From the NCBI GenBank assembly GCA_963669295.1, contig OY769938.1, forward strand, positions 3,286,001-3,350,000: a stretch of 64,000 nt of DNA, given 5' to 3'. This document shows, piece by piece, positions 19,101 to 27,140 of this stretch. The position numbers were made by a program, and so were the translations under genes. The first letter of the stretch is position 1. Each line of letters opens with the position of its first letter. The notes beneath the pieces are model-generated. The model was not told where the DNA came from, did not search any database, and saw nothing but the letters and a program-made list of their open reading frames with translations. The DNA is from G963669295 sp963669295 (GTDB taxonomy: Bacteria > Bacteroidota > Bacteroidia > Flavobacteriales_D > CALLUQ01).

Positions 19101-19211
19101 GGAGAAGCGGTGGATGCTGGCACCTATTTTTATGTGTTGGAATACCGCAATGGTTGTGGAGAAGAGGCACCGCTACAAGCCAAACGAGGGTTTGTAACAG
19201 TGTTGCGCTAA
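16155..19211 (+). CDS. SBBP-repeat/PKD type B cargo protein
   Basis: 1018 residues from the ATG at 16155 (a GTG at 16107 would add 16 residues before the signal peptide). The signal peptide ends near LQGYA. An N-terminal domain (about 15-240) carries 'FIENKRQWNDRVHFRVNIPGG', typical of proteins with SBBP repeats. Beta-propeller repeats follow (about 260-740; 'IYIAGGTGGADFPTTPGT', 'AWSTYLG'-like phrases), then two PKD domains ('FWDFGDGSTSTQDNPSHLY', 'AWDFGDGTGATG'), and a type B sorting domain ('NVITPNSDGINDTF', 'YSRWGNKVFES'). Probably a surface-exposed adhesion or structural protein. The ligand is unknown. Confidence 0.9.
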   Translation: MMQRSSLFGIFFNLLLLPCFALQGYATGNLDFIENKRQWNDRVHFRVNIPGGSIWLEEQGFTYLFYDGNAMDQVHDKRHPQTKEVDGTIVMMREEVMGKAHAYRMQFVNAQPTAIKGQHERRKYHNYFIGNNRSKWAGNVPLYEAVTYRNLYPNVHLNTYSKEQQFKYDLMIDPGGDVAHIKMEYSGMPQMHINGQGDLILTTAVGEVVEQQPYAYQVIEGKEQKVPCYYILEGNTVRFALPQGYNQQYPLIIDPVVVAATYSGSVETNFGHCATYDEAGNIYTAAYSLGQGYPTTEGAFDLDYNGGQSDIVVSKLNPDGSAMIYSTYIGGIGTGGPVFPDASGYDWPISIIVNQQQELYLLAYVNAPGYPVTPTAYDTTLNGGTDIAITRFNNMGSALIGSTYIGGNTHDGHNIVEENFGDHYRGEIMLDDAGNCYVVTSTRSDDFPTTAGVVQDTLTGDQDVVVFKMNANLTTLEWSTYLGSSNHDSGYGIRIDTNGDIYIAGGTGGADFPTTPGTVSPAFNGGDADGFIAHLSSDASSLLHATFWGADNMEQNFLLDIDAANNVYVFGQTKGGNMPETPGTYSLSNTRQFISKFTPALNDTIFSMMFGSPAPGSNGYDLYPSAFLVDDCENIYITGYGGLSSGGSFGTNNGIPTSVDALQTLGGFYLMVLAPNAANMIYGTYFGSDQDHVDGGTCRFDKRGAVYQGVCNCDGNFPTVAHAWETTSSSPSCDNVAFKVNLEATVTLAQADALQDISGPVCAPYAVDFLSLDNAPSHFWDFGDGSTSTQDNPSHLYSSQGDYTITYVAIDPSKCITTDTVTFILEVREPFGIQAEMFYSQGELCRDSLEVLFQFEGINTDSVAWDFGDGTGATGTTIQHEFIAPDLYTVTMTAYDLACNEQVSVTQNILHNGKENFAVIESPNVITPNSDGINDTFRIFFKDQPEVDMLSSLDEFKLTVYSRWGNKVFESSSKLWEGNTNGGEAVDAGTYFYVLEYRNGCGEEAPLQAKRGFVTVLR

Positions 19212-19283
19212 TACGAAGTTGAACCACACCTTCAAGAATGTTTCTGGCCTTATTCTTGCAAGAGGATTTTTCCATTAATCAAC

Positions 19284-19291
19284 TATCTTTG
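19284..19291 (+). promoter_or_regulatory. Exact -7 element 4 bases before the ATG
   Basis: TATCTTTG fits TAnnTTTG exactly and ends 4 bases before the ATG at 19296, which implies a leaderless mRNA if this promoter is used. No convincing -33 TTG lies 19-23 bases upstream. Confidence 0.45.
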
Positions 19292-19295
19292 AACC

Positions 19296-20348
19296 ATGCG
19301 TTGGCTTATTTTCTTATTGCTTCCATTCGGTGCTCAAGCGCAAATTGACTGCGATACGATAGAGTTGGCTAAAAACCTGAATGTACCGTGGAGCATGCAG
19401 TGGGTAGGAGAGGGGGCTATTTACTTTACTGAACGTGAAGGCACCATCAAATCGTTGAATATAGAAAATGGAGCCATCAACTTACTGTACACCGTACCTG
19501 ATGTGGCAGTAGAAATACAATCGGGATTGCTTGGACTGGCGTTGCACCCTGACTTTTATGATACCTTTTACTTTTACGCCACTTGTACCCGCTACACCAA
19601 CGATTATAGTATCTATATGCAAGTGTTGCGCTTTCGCCTTAATCAGTTGGAAGGAAAACTTGATTCTATGACAGTGATCGTTGACAGTATTCCTTCGGGC
19701 AACACCAATATTGGAGGACGATTATTAACCGTTGGCAATTACATGTATGTTACTGTAGGAGATGGAGGAACAGGACTGCCCGCAGCTGATACAACATCGT
19801 TGCGAGGTAAAATTTTACGGTATCACCTGGATGGAACCATCCCCAACGATAACCCCTTCCCAGATAGCCCGGTGTGGAGTATGGGGCATCGCAATCCACA
19901 AGGACTGGTGCTTTTTCAAGGAGGGATAGTGAGTACCGAACATGGAGCATTGAATAACGACGAGTTGAATTCCATTTTGAAAGGAGTTAACTATGGCTGG
20001 CCAGGGGTGGTAGGGAGGCAACGCAAGCCAAACCATGCAACACCAGAAATGGTATGGGAAAGTGCAGTAGCACCCAGCGGCATTGCAGCAAAAGGCGACA
20101 CTTTATTGATCGCGTGCCTTAAAGGGCAAAAACTGGAATTTGTTCGAAAAGAAAAAGATGCCTTCCACCATCAAAAAGATGTTTATAGCGTGATGGAAAA
20201 TGCACCTGTGCTTCCTTCAATGGGAAGAATACGCGATGTATTGGTTAACCCGGATGGGAGAGTGTTTATTTGTACTTCTAACCGCGACATGATGGGAAAA
20301 CCAACGGAAAATGACGATAAAATAATAGAACTACTGCTGGATGATTAG
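19296..20348 (+). CDS. Sugar/sorbosone dehydrogenase-like (GSDH) propeller protein
   Basis: 350 residues with a signal peptide (MRWLIFLLLPFGAQAQ). The body is the six-bladed propeller of PQQ-dependent glucose/sorbosone dehydrogenases: 'LNVPWSMQW', 'LLGLALHPDF', 'GGRLLTVGNYMYVTVGDGG', 'GKILRYHLDGTIPNDNPF', 'WSMGHRNPQGL', 'STEHGALNNDELN'. The family oxidises aldose sugars in the periplasm using PQQ; cofactor use here is inferred, not seen. Its stop overlaps the start of a paralogue by 8 bases, so the two are probably co-translated. This copy has no sorting domain. Confidence 0.88.
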   Translation: MRWLIFLLLPFGAQAQIDCDTIELAKNLNVPWSMQWVGEGAIYFTEREGTIKSLNIENGAINLLYTVPDVAVEIQSGLLGLALHPDFYDTFYFYATCTRYTNDYSIYMQVLRFRLNQLEGKLDSMTVIVDSIPSGNTNIGGRLLTVGNYMYVTVGDGGTGLPAADTTSLRGKILRYHLDGTIPNDNPFPDSPVWSMGHRNPQGLVLFQGGIVSTEHGALNNDELNSILKGVNYGWPGVVGRQRKPNHATPEMVWESAVAPSGIAAKGDTLLIACLKGQKLEFVRKEKDAFHHQKDVYSVMENAPVLPSMGRIRDVLVNPDGRVFICTSNRDMMGKPTENDDKIIELLLDD

Positions 20349-21720
20349 GGGAAGGTATATGATTGTTGTTGTAGCCTTGTTGGTTGCGCAAACCGTTCGC
20401 GGACAGTATGAAGTAGACCCCACTATGTTGGAAGTGAATGTAGTAGCTGAAAACCTTACCATACCCTGGGACCTGGTATGGGACGATGGAAAGATATGGT
20501 TCACCGAGAAACAAGGTAACATCAAAGTGCTCGACCCTGAAACAGGCAGCATTCAACACATCCATAAGGTAGAAGGGGTATTTGTTTCTACGGTGGAAAA
20601 TTCAGGGTTACATGCCCTTGCTTTGCATCCCAATTGGCCCGATTCATCCTACCTCTTTTGTCACTACAGTTACGACTCGCTGGCCTCCCGACTCACACGT
20701 TTTCGTTACCACCCTACTACGCAAACCCTTAGCAACCCTCATCACATCATTCCACACCTGGAAGGTGCCCGCTCGCACAATGGATCGAGATTGGTAGTAG
20801 CACCCGACAACACCCTGTTTTTTTGTACTGGCGATGCTTATCTGTTTGATCCAGCCCAGGATGTGAACAGCCTTAATGGAAAGGTATTGCGATTCAACCC
20901 CGATGGTACGGTACCAGCCGATAACCCTTATCCCAATAGCCTGGTATGGAGCATTGGCCATCGTAACCCGCAGGGCCTAACCCTGGGGCCTAACGGACAA
21001 CTGTACAACTCAGAACATGGACCGTCTAACGACGATGAATTGAACCACGTAGTAAAAGGAGGAAATTATGGTTGGCCAAAAGTAAACGGAAAGTGCGACC
21101 TGCCTTCAGAACAAAAGTTTTGTATCGCCAACAATGTGGTAGAGCCATTGCATGCATGGACCCCAACCGAAGCACCATCAGGCCTTCACTATTATGCACA
21201 CGAAGCCATTCCCGAATGGAACAACTGCTTGCTACAAGCATTCTTAAAAGCACGTAAAATTGGTGCATTGCAATTGAGTGAAGACGGCACTAAAATGCTG
21301 GGGCAAAAAGACTATTTTGAAGTAGACTATTACCGATTTCGCGATGTATTGGTTACCCCTGATGGAAGGGTGTTTGCTTGTACTTCTAACAAAGAAGTAG
21401 CCAACCCGCCCCAACGCGACAATGATGATAAAATTATTGAAATACGCAACTACGACTACCACCACGAGCAACAGAAATTTCGCAATAAAAAGGGCATTGA
21501 GATTACTGCACGCGATAGCACCATCACCATTCAAGTCAACAAAAAAATGCCTGGCGCTACTGTGGCTCTAACCCATTACTGGGGTGGCGTAATTGAAGCC
21601 ATCGATATTCGCCCCAACCAAAGCACCTATACCATCACCCATGCTCCGCAGCCGGGAGTTTACTTTGTTAAAGTAAAATGGGATGCCAAAGTATTGGTGA
21701 GAAGGTTAACGTATCGCTAA
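20341..21720 (+). CDS. GSDH-family dehydrogenase-like protein with C-terminal sorting-like domain
   Basis: 459 residues with a signal peptide (ending VRGQYE). It is a paralogue of the upstream gene ('LTIPWDLVWDDGKIWFTEKQG', 'HNGSRLVVAPDNTLFF', 'NGKVLRFNPDGTVPADNP', 'WSIGHRNPQGLTL', 'NSEHGPSNDDELN'). The difference is a C-terminal extension of about 75 residues ending 'PQPGVYFVKVKWDAKVLVRRLTYR', which looks like a short type A sorting domain. The tandem pair may therefore provide one periplasmic and one exported enzyme. The ATG at 20341 lies inside the end of the previous gene (8-base overlap). Confidence 0.87.
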   Translation: MIRGRYMIVVVALLVAQTVRGQYEVDPTMLEVNVVAENLTIPWDLVWDDGKIWFTEKQGNIKVLDPETGSIQHIHKVEGVFVSTVENSGLHALALHPNWPDSSYLFCHYSYDSLASRLTRFRYHPTTQTLSNPHHIIPHLEGARSHNGSRLVVAPDNTLFFCTGDAYLFDPAQDVNSLNGKVLRFNPDGTVPADNPYPNSLVWSIGHRNPQGLTLGPNGQLYNSEHGPSNDDELNHVVKGGNYGWPKVNGKCDLPSEQKFCIANNVVEPLHAWTPTEAPSGLHYYAHEAIPEWNNCLLQAFLKARKIGALQLSEDGTKMLGQKDYFEVDYYRFRDVLVTPDGRVFACTSNKEVANPPQRDNDDKIIEIRNYDYHHEQQKFRNKKGIEITARDSTITIQVNKKMPGATVALTHYWGGVIEAIDIRPNQSTYTITHAPQPGVYFVKVKWDAKVLVRRLTYR

Positions 21721-21745
21721 CCAGCAGGCCACCATCAAAATAGGT

Positions 21746-22255
21746 TTACTGTGCTGATCGGATGGATTGAAGTACTTGTGCTTTGCTGTGAAAAAGTGTT
21801 CGCTCAACTTCAACCAAATAAGCCTTGTAGTCTGCCACTTCCTTCACCACCCTGTAATGCGAATGGTAGTAATAGCATACATCATCGAAATAATCATCGA
21901 ACGAGCGATCGGTTTTGTAGCGTGCCATCATCCATTTAATGCCATTGAAAACATAGGCCAGCACCAACAATAGCAACAATAAACTGGCAAGAAAATTAAT
22001 GATCGACGAAAAAGGCGTAAGCAATATCCCGGCAAGGCATGCTCCTACCAAAAATAAAGTACCAACCACAGCCTTTTTGTCGAATGTAAGTTGTGCTTTA
22101 GCTTGTGCCTGCTGTTCGCGTAGCAACTGCTCCGTTTCACGCATGAATTGATTGAAATCGACATTCATGTGCTCAAACTCTATCTCGTTAATAGGCTCTT
22201 TAATGCCCTTCTCGTGATGAAAAGTTAGGTACTCATAAGCAAGTTTAATGGCCAT
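21746..22255 (-). CDS. Small membrane protein of unknown function
   Basis: 169 residues from the ATG at 22255 ('MAIKLAYEYLTF'); the upstream 40 codons are atypical and were left out. A charged N-terminal helical part (residues 1-55, 'FNQFMRETEQLLREQQAQAKAQ') precedes two adjacent membrane segments (about 60-105) and a cytosolic tail with 'DYFDDVCYYYHSHYR'. No family is recognised. It converges with the dehydrogenase pair, with 25 bases between stops. Confidence 0.7.
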   Translation of the reverse strand: MAIKLAYEYLTFHHEKGIKEPINEIEFEHMNVDFNQFMRETEQLLREQQAQAKAQLTFDKKAVVGTLFLVGACLAGILLTPFSSIINFLASLLLLLLVLAYVFNGIKWMMARYKTDRSFDDYFDDVCYYYHSHYRVVKEVADYKAYLVEVERTLFHSKAQVLQSIRSAQ

Positions 22256-22369
22256 GGTATAATGCTTGAATAAATATGATTTATGGCAATTTATACCTAC
22301 AACAATGGTACGCTTATTGCAGTGTGTTTCAACATTTTGTACATTTAAACACCAATCTAAACAAAAAGA

Positions 22370-23632
22370 ATGCATATGGAAAAATTTTTACACCTTTCAT
22401 TAACAGGACTTACAAGTATAGCATTGGTCGCTGCATCACTCTCTGCATCTGCGCAAACCATTGCGTCGGTTACCAACGGCAATGCGACCAACCCATTAAC
22501 ATGGGATTGTACCTGTATCCCTCTTCCAGGGATGGACGTCACCGTGAACCATGACGTTACCCTGGACAACGACTGGGGGTATACCACCGGCTCGTTAACC
22601 ATTGGAGCCAATGGCTCTTTAACTGGAGATGTACCTAATCGCGGTTTAGCGGTTGGAGGCGGCACCTTTACCAATGATGGCATTGTTGATATTGGCAATG
22701 TGGCGGTAACTGGTGGTACCTTTAGCAACAACAACGAATTTACCATGGTAGCACTGCTCGTAGCAGGAGGAACGTTTACCAACACGGGAGATTTGTTGGG
22801 CTTGGACAGCCTTGCTAACGATGCTGCATTTACCAACAGTTCAACAGGCTTTGTAGAAGCCAATCAGCTGTTGAATGGGGCTAACGGTACCTTTACAAAC
22901 GAAGGAGAAATTAACAGCGTTAACCTGGGCGACCTCGGAGTGTTTAACAATCTGAGTGGTGCATTTATTGATATTACCAATGACTTCGGCACAGGGAATG
23001 AATTTCACAACCACGCTGAAATTAGTGTAGGCAACGATTTTGGAAATGCCGGCTCGTTCATGAACTATGCAGGTGCGTTGCTTGATGTAGCAATAGACTG
23101 GGCCAACAACGACTCGGTAGGGGGTACGGCTACATTTGATAACGATGGAATGGTAATTGTTGGTGTCGACTGGTGGAATGACGATATCATTACTGGAAGT
23201 GGTCAGTTTTGCATTGGTAATGCCACCGGCAACTCTGGCGATATGCAAGAAGACTTTGACTTTTGCGATAACTCCGGTGGTGCCATCGATTGGAATACCG
23301 GAACCATCAGTGCAAGCATTACTTATTGTTCAGGCAATCCTTGTGCTGTAGGAGTAGAGGAAGCCCTGGCAACCTCTACCAGCATTGAAGTATACCCAAA
23401 TCCGTTTAGCACTACCGCCACGGTTACCGTAAATGGTAACTTGAGCAGTGCGCAATTGAAAGACTTGCGTTTGGAGTTGTACGACCTTACCGGTAGAAAA
23501 GTACAAACCCTCCAAAATGCACGAAACAATCAATTTCAACTCAATGCCAACCAATTGAAGGAAGGACTCTACCTGTATCGTGTTGCAGTTAACAATGAGT
23601 TGATTGGAGCGGGCAAGGTTGTAGTAGAATAA
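22370..23632 (+). CDS. Beta-solenoid-like secreted protein, T9SS type A cargo
   Basis: 420 residues (a second ATG at 22376 is equally possible). The signal peptide ends SLSASAQ. Residues 35-300 are irregular repeats rich in Gly, Asn and Thr ('GGTFTNDGIVDIGN', 'GGTFSNNNEFT', 'GGTFTNTGDL', 'NGTFTNEGEIN'), consistent with a right-handed beta-solenoid surface protein. Cys pairs appear near 315-325. The end is a type A sorting domain ('VYPNPFSTTATVTV', 'YDLTGRKVQTL', 'LKEGLYLYRV'). Probably adhesin-like. A strong bidirectional terminator follows. Confidence 0.85.
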   Translation: MHMEKFLHLSLTGLTSIALVAASLSASAQTIASVTNGNATNPLTWDCTCIPLPGMDVTVNHDVTLDNDWGYTTGSLTIGANGSLTGDVPNRGLAVGGGTFTNDGIVDIGNVAVTGGTFSNNNEFTMVALLVAGGTFTNTGDLLGLDSLANDAAFTNSSTGFVEANQLLNGANGTFTNEGEINSVNLGDLGVFNNLSGAFIDITNDFGTGNEFHNHAEISVGNDFGNAGSFMNYAGALLDVAIDWANNDSVGGTATFDNDGMVIVGVDWWNDDIITGSGQFCIGNATGNSGDMQEDFDFCDNSGGAIDWNTGTISASITYCSGNPCAVGVEEALATSTSIEVYPNPFSTTATVTVNGNLSSAQLKDLRLELYDLTGRKVQTLQNARNNQFQLNANQLKEGLYLYRVAVNNELIGAGKVVVE

Positions 23633-23650
23633 ACAAACTAGCATAAAATA

Positions 23651-23680
23651 AAAAGGGGCCATCAAATGATGGCCCCTTTT
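23651..23680. terminator. Bidirectional terminator
   Basis: A perfect 14-bp stem (AAAAGGGGCCATCA with TGATGGCCCCTTTT, 2-base loop) lies between convergent genes, with T runs on both strands. Confidence 0.9.
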
Positions 23681-23698
23681 GTTTATGCGATAACGGAA

Positions 23699-24064
23699 TT
23701 ACTGCCGCTCTTTTTTCAATAACTCAATGATTTCTTGCTTGTCGTGCAGTTGCTGTGTCAATACCTCATTCACTTGCTCCAGGTATTTAATCTTTTCGCG
23801 CAACACTGCAAGGTCTTTAGAATGCAACTTATAGTTTTCATTCAAGTCATTCACACCATCAGAACTGAAATCGCGCTCCTTGTGAAAAGCGATGATGGCA
23901 TATACATCCATTTCAAACACTTGAGCCACTTCTTCAATCATCTGAAAATCGATCTTTTTACCTCCGTTTTCAAAACGACCATATTTCGATTGGGTAATGC
24001 CCAACTCATCAGCAATGGATTCCTGACTGTAACCTTTTAACTCTCTGATGGCTTTTATGTTCAT
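23699..24064 (-). CDS. XRE-family HTH regulator with C-terminal coiled coil
   Basis: 121 residues from the ATG at 24064. Residues 2-55 are a canonical Cro/CI HTH ('IRELKGYSQESIADELGITQSKYGRFENG'). Residues 80-121 form a leucine-rich coiled coil ('LAVLREKIKYLEQVNEVLTQQLHDKQEIIELLKK'), probably for dimerisation. The start was chosen because a -7 element (complement of 24084-24091) lies 19 bases upstream; the two earlier in-frame ATGs would sit at or beyond the transcription start. It is divergent from an unknown gene at 24244. Confidence 0.85.
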   Translation of the reverse strand: MNIKAIRELKGYSQESIADELGITQSKYGRFENGGKKIDFQMIEEVAQVFEMDVYAIIAFHKERDFSSDGVNDLNENYKLHSKDLAVLREKIKYLEQVNEVLTQQLHDKQEIIELLKKERQ

Positions 24065-24083
24065 CAACACTTGATGCATAAAA

Positions 24084-24091
24084 CAAAGGTA
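24084..24091 (-). promoter_or_regulatory. -7 promoter element of the HTH gene
   Basis: The complement reads TACCTTTG, an exact TAnnTTTG, 19 bases before the chosen ATG at 24064. Confidence 0.6.
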
Positions 24092-24243
24092 GGTGGCAAT
24101 CATGCGAAATGATAACTCGAAATATGTGGTAAATGAATTGAAAAGTGGGTTAATTATTTGCTTTTAATTCGATAACCGATTAAATTGCCGTGTAATCACG
24201 ATCCGCTTAGTCGATTATTTCATTATTGATTGAAAAACAACTA

Positions 24244-24693
24244 ATGTCCAGAACCGGAAGACCATACTTAATTTGGCTAACAAGCTTTGAAATTGAGGCG
24301 GCCGCTTTTATACTGTCGACCATGCAGCTTGATGATGAAAATTCGAATTCCGGTGAAGATGTAGTCGAAAACCGATTTAATAAGGCTTATCAAGCCTTTG
24401 GCCAACTGATGGAAAAGCTGAGTGCACTCCAGCAATATCGAAAAGCAGCTGCCAGTTCAAAAACTACTGAATACAAGCACCTTCAAATGAAAAAGGCATT
24501 GGAAAAGGTTATACATCATTACCTGGTAGAAAAAGGAACAACAAAAAGTGAAGAAGCTACCAAAAGTTCCCTTTCCGGACTATTAGTGAAGGATTTGCAA
24601 CAATGGTACGAGGAGTATTTCGAAGAGCCGCCATTTAGAAAAAAAAGCCCTGAAGAAATACAACGATTCCACGATCGTATGTTGGGAATCTAA
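24244..24693 (+). CDS. Hypothetical helical protein
   Basis: 149 residues starting 'MSRTGRPYLIWLTSFEIEAA'. It is predicted mainly helical and charged, with no signal peptide or membrane segment; 'QQWYEEYFEEPPF' near the end is distinctive. I do not recognise a family. It is divergent from the XRE regulator at 23699. The shared 179-base intergenic region has two weak dyads (TTTAAT/ATTAAA at 24164-24185 and TAATC/GATTA at 24193-24217) that could be operators. A terminator and an inverted-repeat element follow, so this may be a small accessory pocket. Confidence 0.7.
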   Translation: MSRTGRPYLIWLTSFEIEAAAFILSTMQLDDENSNSGEDVVENRFNKAYQAFGQLMEKLSALQQYRKAAASSKTTEYKHLQMKKALEKVIHHYLVEKGTTKSEEATKSSLSGLLVKDLQQWYEEYFEEPPFRKKSPEEIQRFHDRMLGI

Positions 24694-24771
24694 TGCACGG
24701 TTAGCAGATGTAAACTCCGGAAGCGGAAGGCATCACTGGAATAAGCCCCCAAACCCAACCAGTGAAGCAAA

Positions 24772-24797
24772 AAAGCCCTCTCAATTGAGAGGGCTTT
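24772..24797 (+). terminator. Terminator-like palindrome after the hypothetical gene
   Basis: AAAGCCCTCTCAA pairs with TTGAGAGGGCTTT, a 26-base palindrome, 78 bases past the stop codon. It could act on either strand. Confidence 0.7.
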
Positions 24798-24806
24798 CTA
24801 ATATGG

Positions 24807-24953
24807 TGTTCCCGTAGGTAAGCGACTGTTTAGATTAACGAATTATTAGTGGTTATAGGGTTTGGTGTGTTGCGTCTCAAAGAAAATGCTAAACTAAAAA
24901 CTTCTATCAATTATGAAGAGAAGTATAAGGTGTCGCTTACCATACGGGGAACA
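24807..24953. mobile_element. 147-bp inverted-repeat element (MITE-like or element relic)
   Basis: The left end TGTTCCCGTAGGTAAGCGAC (24807-24826) and the complement of 24932-24953 are the same 20-22-base sequence apart from two inserted bases. Between them are about 105 AT-rich bases without an open frame. A 7-base CTTTCTA occurs just outside each end (24794-24800, 24958-24964), but not flush with the repeats. It is probably a non-autonomous element or a relic; the parent family is not recognised. Confidence 0.55.
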
Positions 24954-24971
24954 TTTTCTTTCTATACAAAG

Positions 24972-25487
24972 CTACTTATTTTTTTCCATAAAATCTAATG
25001 CTACCGAATTTATACAATATCTTAAACCAGTTGGCTGTGGCCCATCGTCGAAAACATGTCCGAGATGAGCGTCACATCTGCCGCAGGTTACCTCGTCTCT
25101 AATCATGCCATGTGTATAATCTTTATGCACTGTTACTTTATTTTTATCAATGATGTCGTAAAAACTCGGCCATCCGGTACCCGATTTAAACTTGGTGTTG
25201 GCATCAAACAACTCATTCTCACAACAAACACAAATAAACGTTCCCTTTCCTTTAAAATCCACGTATTTTCCGGTGAAGGGGCGCTCGGTACCGCTTTCTC
25301 TTGTTACATAGTACTGTTCAGGGGTAAGTAATGCCTTCCATTCCTGGTCAGTCTTTACTACTTTAGTAACGTTTGTAGCAGTAGTTTTAGTATCCGATTC
25401 CTGTGAACTCCCATTCATTGTGGTACCTTGTCCACATGCAGTAAAAATGGAGAGAAAGGCAATGGCAGCAAAAAGTGTATTCTTCAT
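24972..25487 (-). CDS. msrB: Peptide methionine-(R)-S-oxide reductase MsrB, lipoprotein
   Basis: 171 residues with a lipobox (FTAC, Cys18), so it should be an envelope lipoprotein. Residues 48-168 are the MsrB domain. The structural zinc site is Cys86/Cys89 and Cys135/Cys138 ('VTCGRCDAHLGHVF'); the catalytic Cys is Cys158 in 'LRYCINSVAL'; 'SGTGWPSFY' is the usual substrate loop. It reduces methionine-R-sulfoxide in oxidised envelope proteins. It stands alone, without msrA beside it. Confidence 0.95.
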   Translation of the reverse strand: MKNTLFAAIAFLSIFTACGQGTTMNGSSQESDTKTTATNVTKVVKTDQEWKALLTPEQYYVTRESGTERPFTGKYVDFKGKGTFICVCCENELFDANTKFKSGTGWPSFYDIIDKNKVTVHKDYTHGMIRDEVTCGRCDAHLGHVFDDGPQPTGLRYCINSVALDFMEKNK

Positions 25488-25664
25488 ATCAGTGCTTTTA
25501 TGGTTCTGATCACATTTACGAAAATAACAACAAACCGGGTGTTTTGTTTTCCATACTATTGCTAAATAAGAAGAAATGTTAGTTGTACGACAATTCTTAG
25601 GCGCCTGTAATATGAAGCAACATTATTTAAATCCTTTATCTTTATCAACTACTAACAGTATGCT

Positions 25665-27140
25665 ATGAAACGAACCACCTACCTTCTTGCTTTAGCAGCC
25701 CTTTTATTCAGTACGTTGGCTATAGCGCAAACCCCGGCAATTACCTGGTCTACTCCCATTGTAGTTGCCGATGGCATTCAATACGGTAATATCAGGCCTC
25801 GAATTGCTTTAAATAGCAACAACCACCCCATCATTATTTGGGGGCAAACCTCTGGGGGAGCCAAAGTGAATGTATCTTACTGGAATGGCAATGCATTTAC
25901 AACTCCTTCGCGCATTAACCCAGCCAATGTTGAGCCACGAACAGCCACTTCTGATGGCCCTGAAATGGCAGTAGCTGGCGATACCATATTCGTGGTTTAT
26001 TCTACCGTTCCAGCAAATACAGGGAAGGTGTATGTGCAACGGTCATTAGATGGTGGAGTTACCTTTGGTGATACGGTAAGGGTAAGTAAGATGACTACCG
26101 ACATTCCCGAATTGCCCAATGTGGAGATTATGGCAGGAGGCCACCCCGTTGTAGCCTACATCAAAGCCGATAACAATTGGAACAACCCTCAACAAGTAGT
26201 GTCAGCATCTACCGATGGTGGTGCTACCTTTGGCCCGTTGGTAGATGGAAGTGCCAACTCGCCTGGAGACCCCTGTGAGTGTTGCCCATCCTCAAGCCTT
26301 ATTAATGGCAATCAGCATTTCCTTTTGTTTCGTAACAACGATAATAATATTCGCGATGTATTTGTAGCCACTTCCACCGATGGTGGTGCCAGTTATGCCA
26401 CTGCTACCGATATCGACAATGCCAGTTGGAACATCCCTACCTGCCCATCTTCAGGTCCTGTAGGGCATATTGCCAACGATTCGTTGGTAGCAGTATGGAT
26501 GACAGAAAATTCTGATGGTTACAATAAGATTATGGTGGGAACCATGAATACCAACAACCAACAAGTAGGCTTCAATGCCGAATTGGATGATTATGGTGGA
26601 ACGCAACCTCAAAATTATCCAGCAATTGCTGGAAGTAGTGATACCATTGGGGTAGTATGGCAAGACAATAGAAATGGTAACCTCGATTGTTACTTCTCAG
26701 CATCGATAAGTGGTGCTTCAGGATTTGTGCCAGGCGAATTGCTTAACCCTACCACCAATGGCACACAAGCTACTCCTCATATTGCATACGCCAATGGGGT
26801 ATTTCATATGGTATATCAGAGCCAAATTCCAAGCCAGCTGATCTATCGCACGGCTACCCTTACCGGTACGGTTGGGGTAAATGCGTTGGCACAGAAAAAC
26901 AAGGTTAGCATCTATCCTAACCCAATACAAAATAAGGCTACAATCACCCTCGAAATGGAAGTCACTCAAACGGTAACCATTGAGCTATTTAGCATTACAG
27001 GGCAATCGGTATTGCAAATGCAAACTAGTAAATCAACGGTGGAATTGCACAAGAGCAAGCTCGATACAGGAATCTACCTAATGCAAGTACGCAATGCGAA
27101 TGGCGCTACAATTGCTCAAGAAAAAGTAGTAGTGCTTTAG
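25665..27140 (+). CDS. BNR/sialidase-fold secreted protein, T9SS type A cargo
   Basis: 491 residues with a signal peptide (ending LAIAQ). Residues 25-395 form a six-bladed propeller with Asp-box motifs ('SLDGGVTFGDT', 'STDGGATFG', 'STDGGASY'), the sialidase/BNR fold. A Cys cluster 'DPCECCPSS' sits mid-domain. The C-terminal 75 residues are a type A sorting domain ('IYPNPIQNKATITL', 'FSITGQSVLQM', 'LDTGIYLMQV'). The arginine triad of true sialidases is not obvious, so enzymatic activity is uncertain. The stop overlaps the convergent CPBP gene by 4 bases. Confidence 0.87.
   Translation: MKRTTYLLALAALLFSTLAIAQTPAITWSTPIVVADGIQYGNIRPRIALNSNNHPIIIWGQTSGGAKVNVSYWNGNAFTTPSRINPANVEPRTATSDGPEMAVAGDTIFVVYSTVPANTGKVYVQRSLDGGVTFGDTVRVSKMTTDIPELPNVEIMAGGHPVVAYIKADNNWNNPQQVVSASTDGGATFGPLVDGSANSPGDPCECCPSSSLINGNQHFLLFRNNDNNIRDVFVATSTDGGASYATATDIDNASWNIPTCPSSGPVGHIANDSLVAVWMTENSDGYNKIMVGTMNTNNQQVGFNAELDDYGGTQPQNYPAIAGSSDTIGVVWQDNRNGNLDCYFSASISGASGFVPGELLNPTTNGTQATPHIAYANGVFHMVYQSQIPSQLIYRTATLTGTVGVNALAQKNKVSIYPNPIQNKATITLEMEVTQTVTIELFSITGQSVLQMQTSKSTVELHKSKLDTGIYLMQVRNANGATIAQEKVVVL

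Noticed and set aside
23699..24693. Toxin-antitoxin pair
   Set aside because: The genes are divergent, not overlapping, and the hypothetical protein shows no toxin motif.
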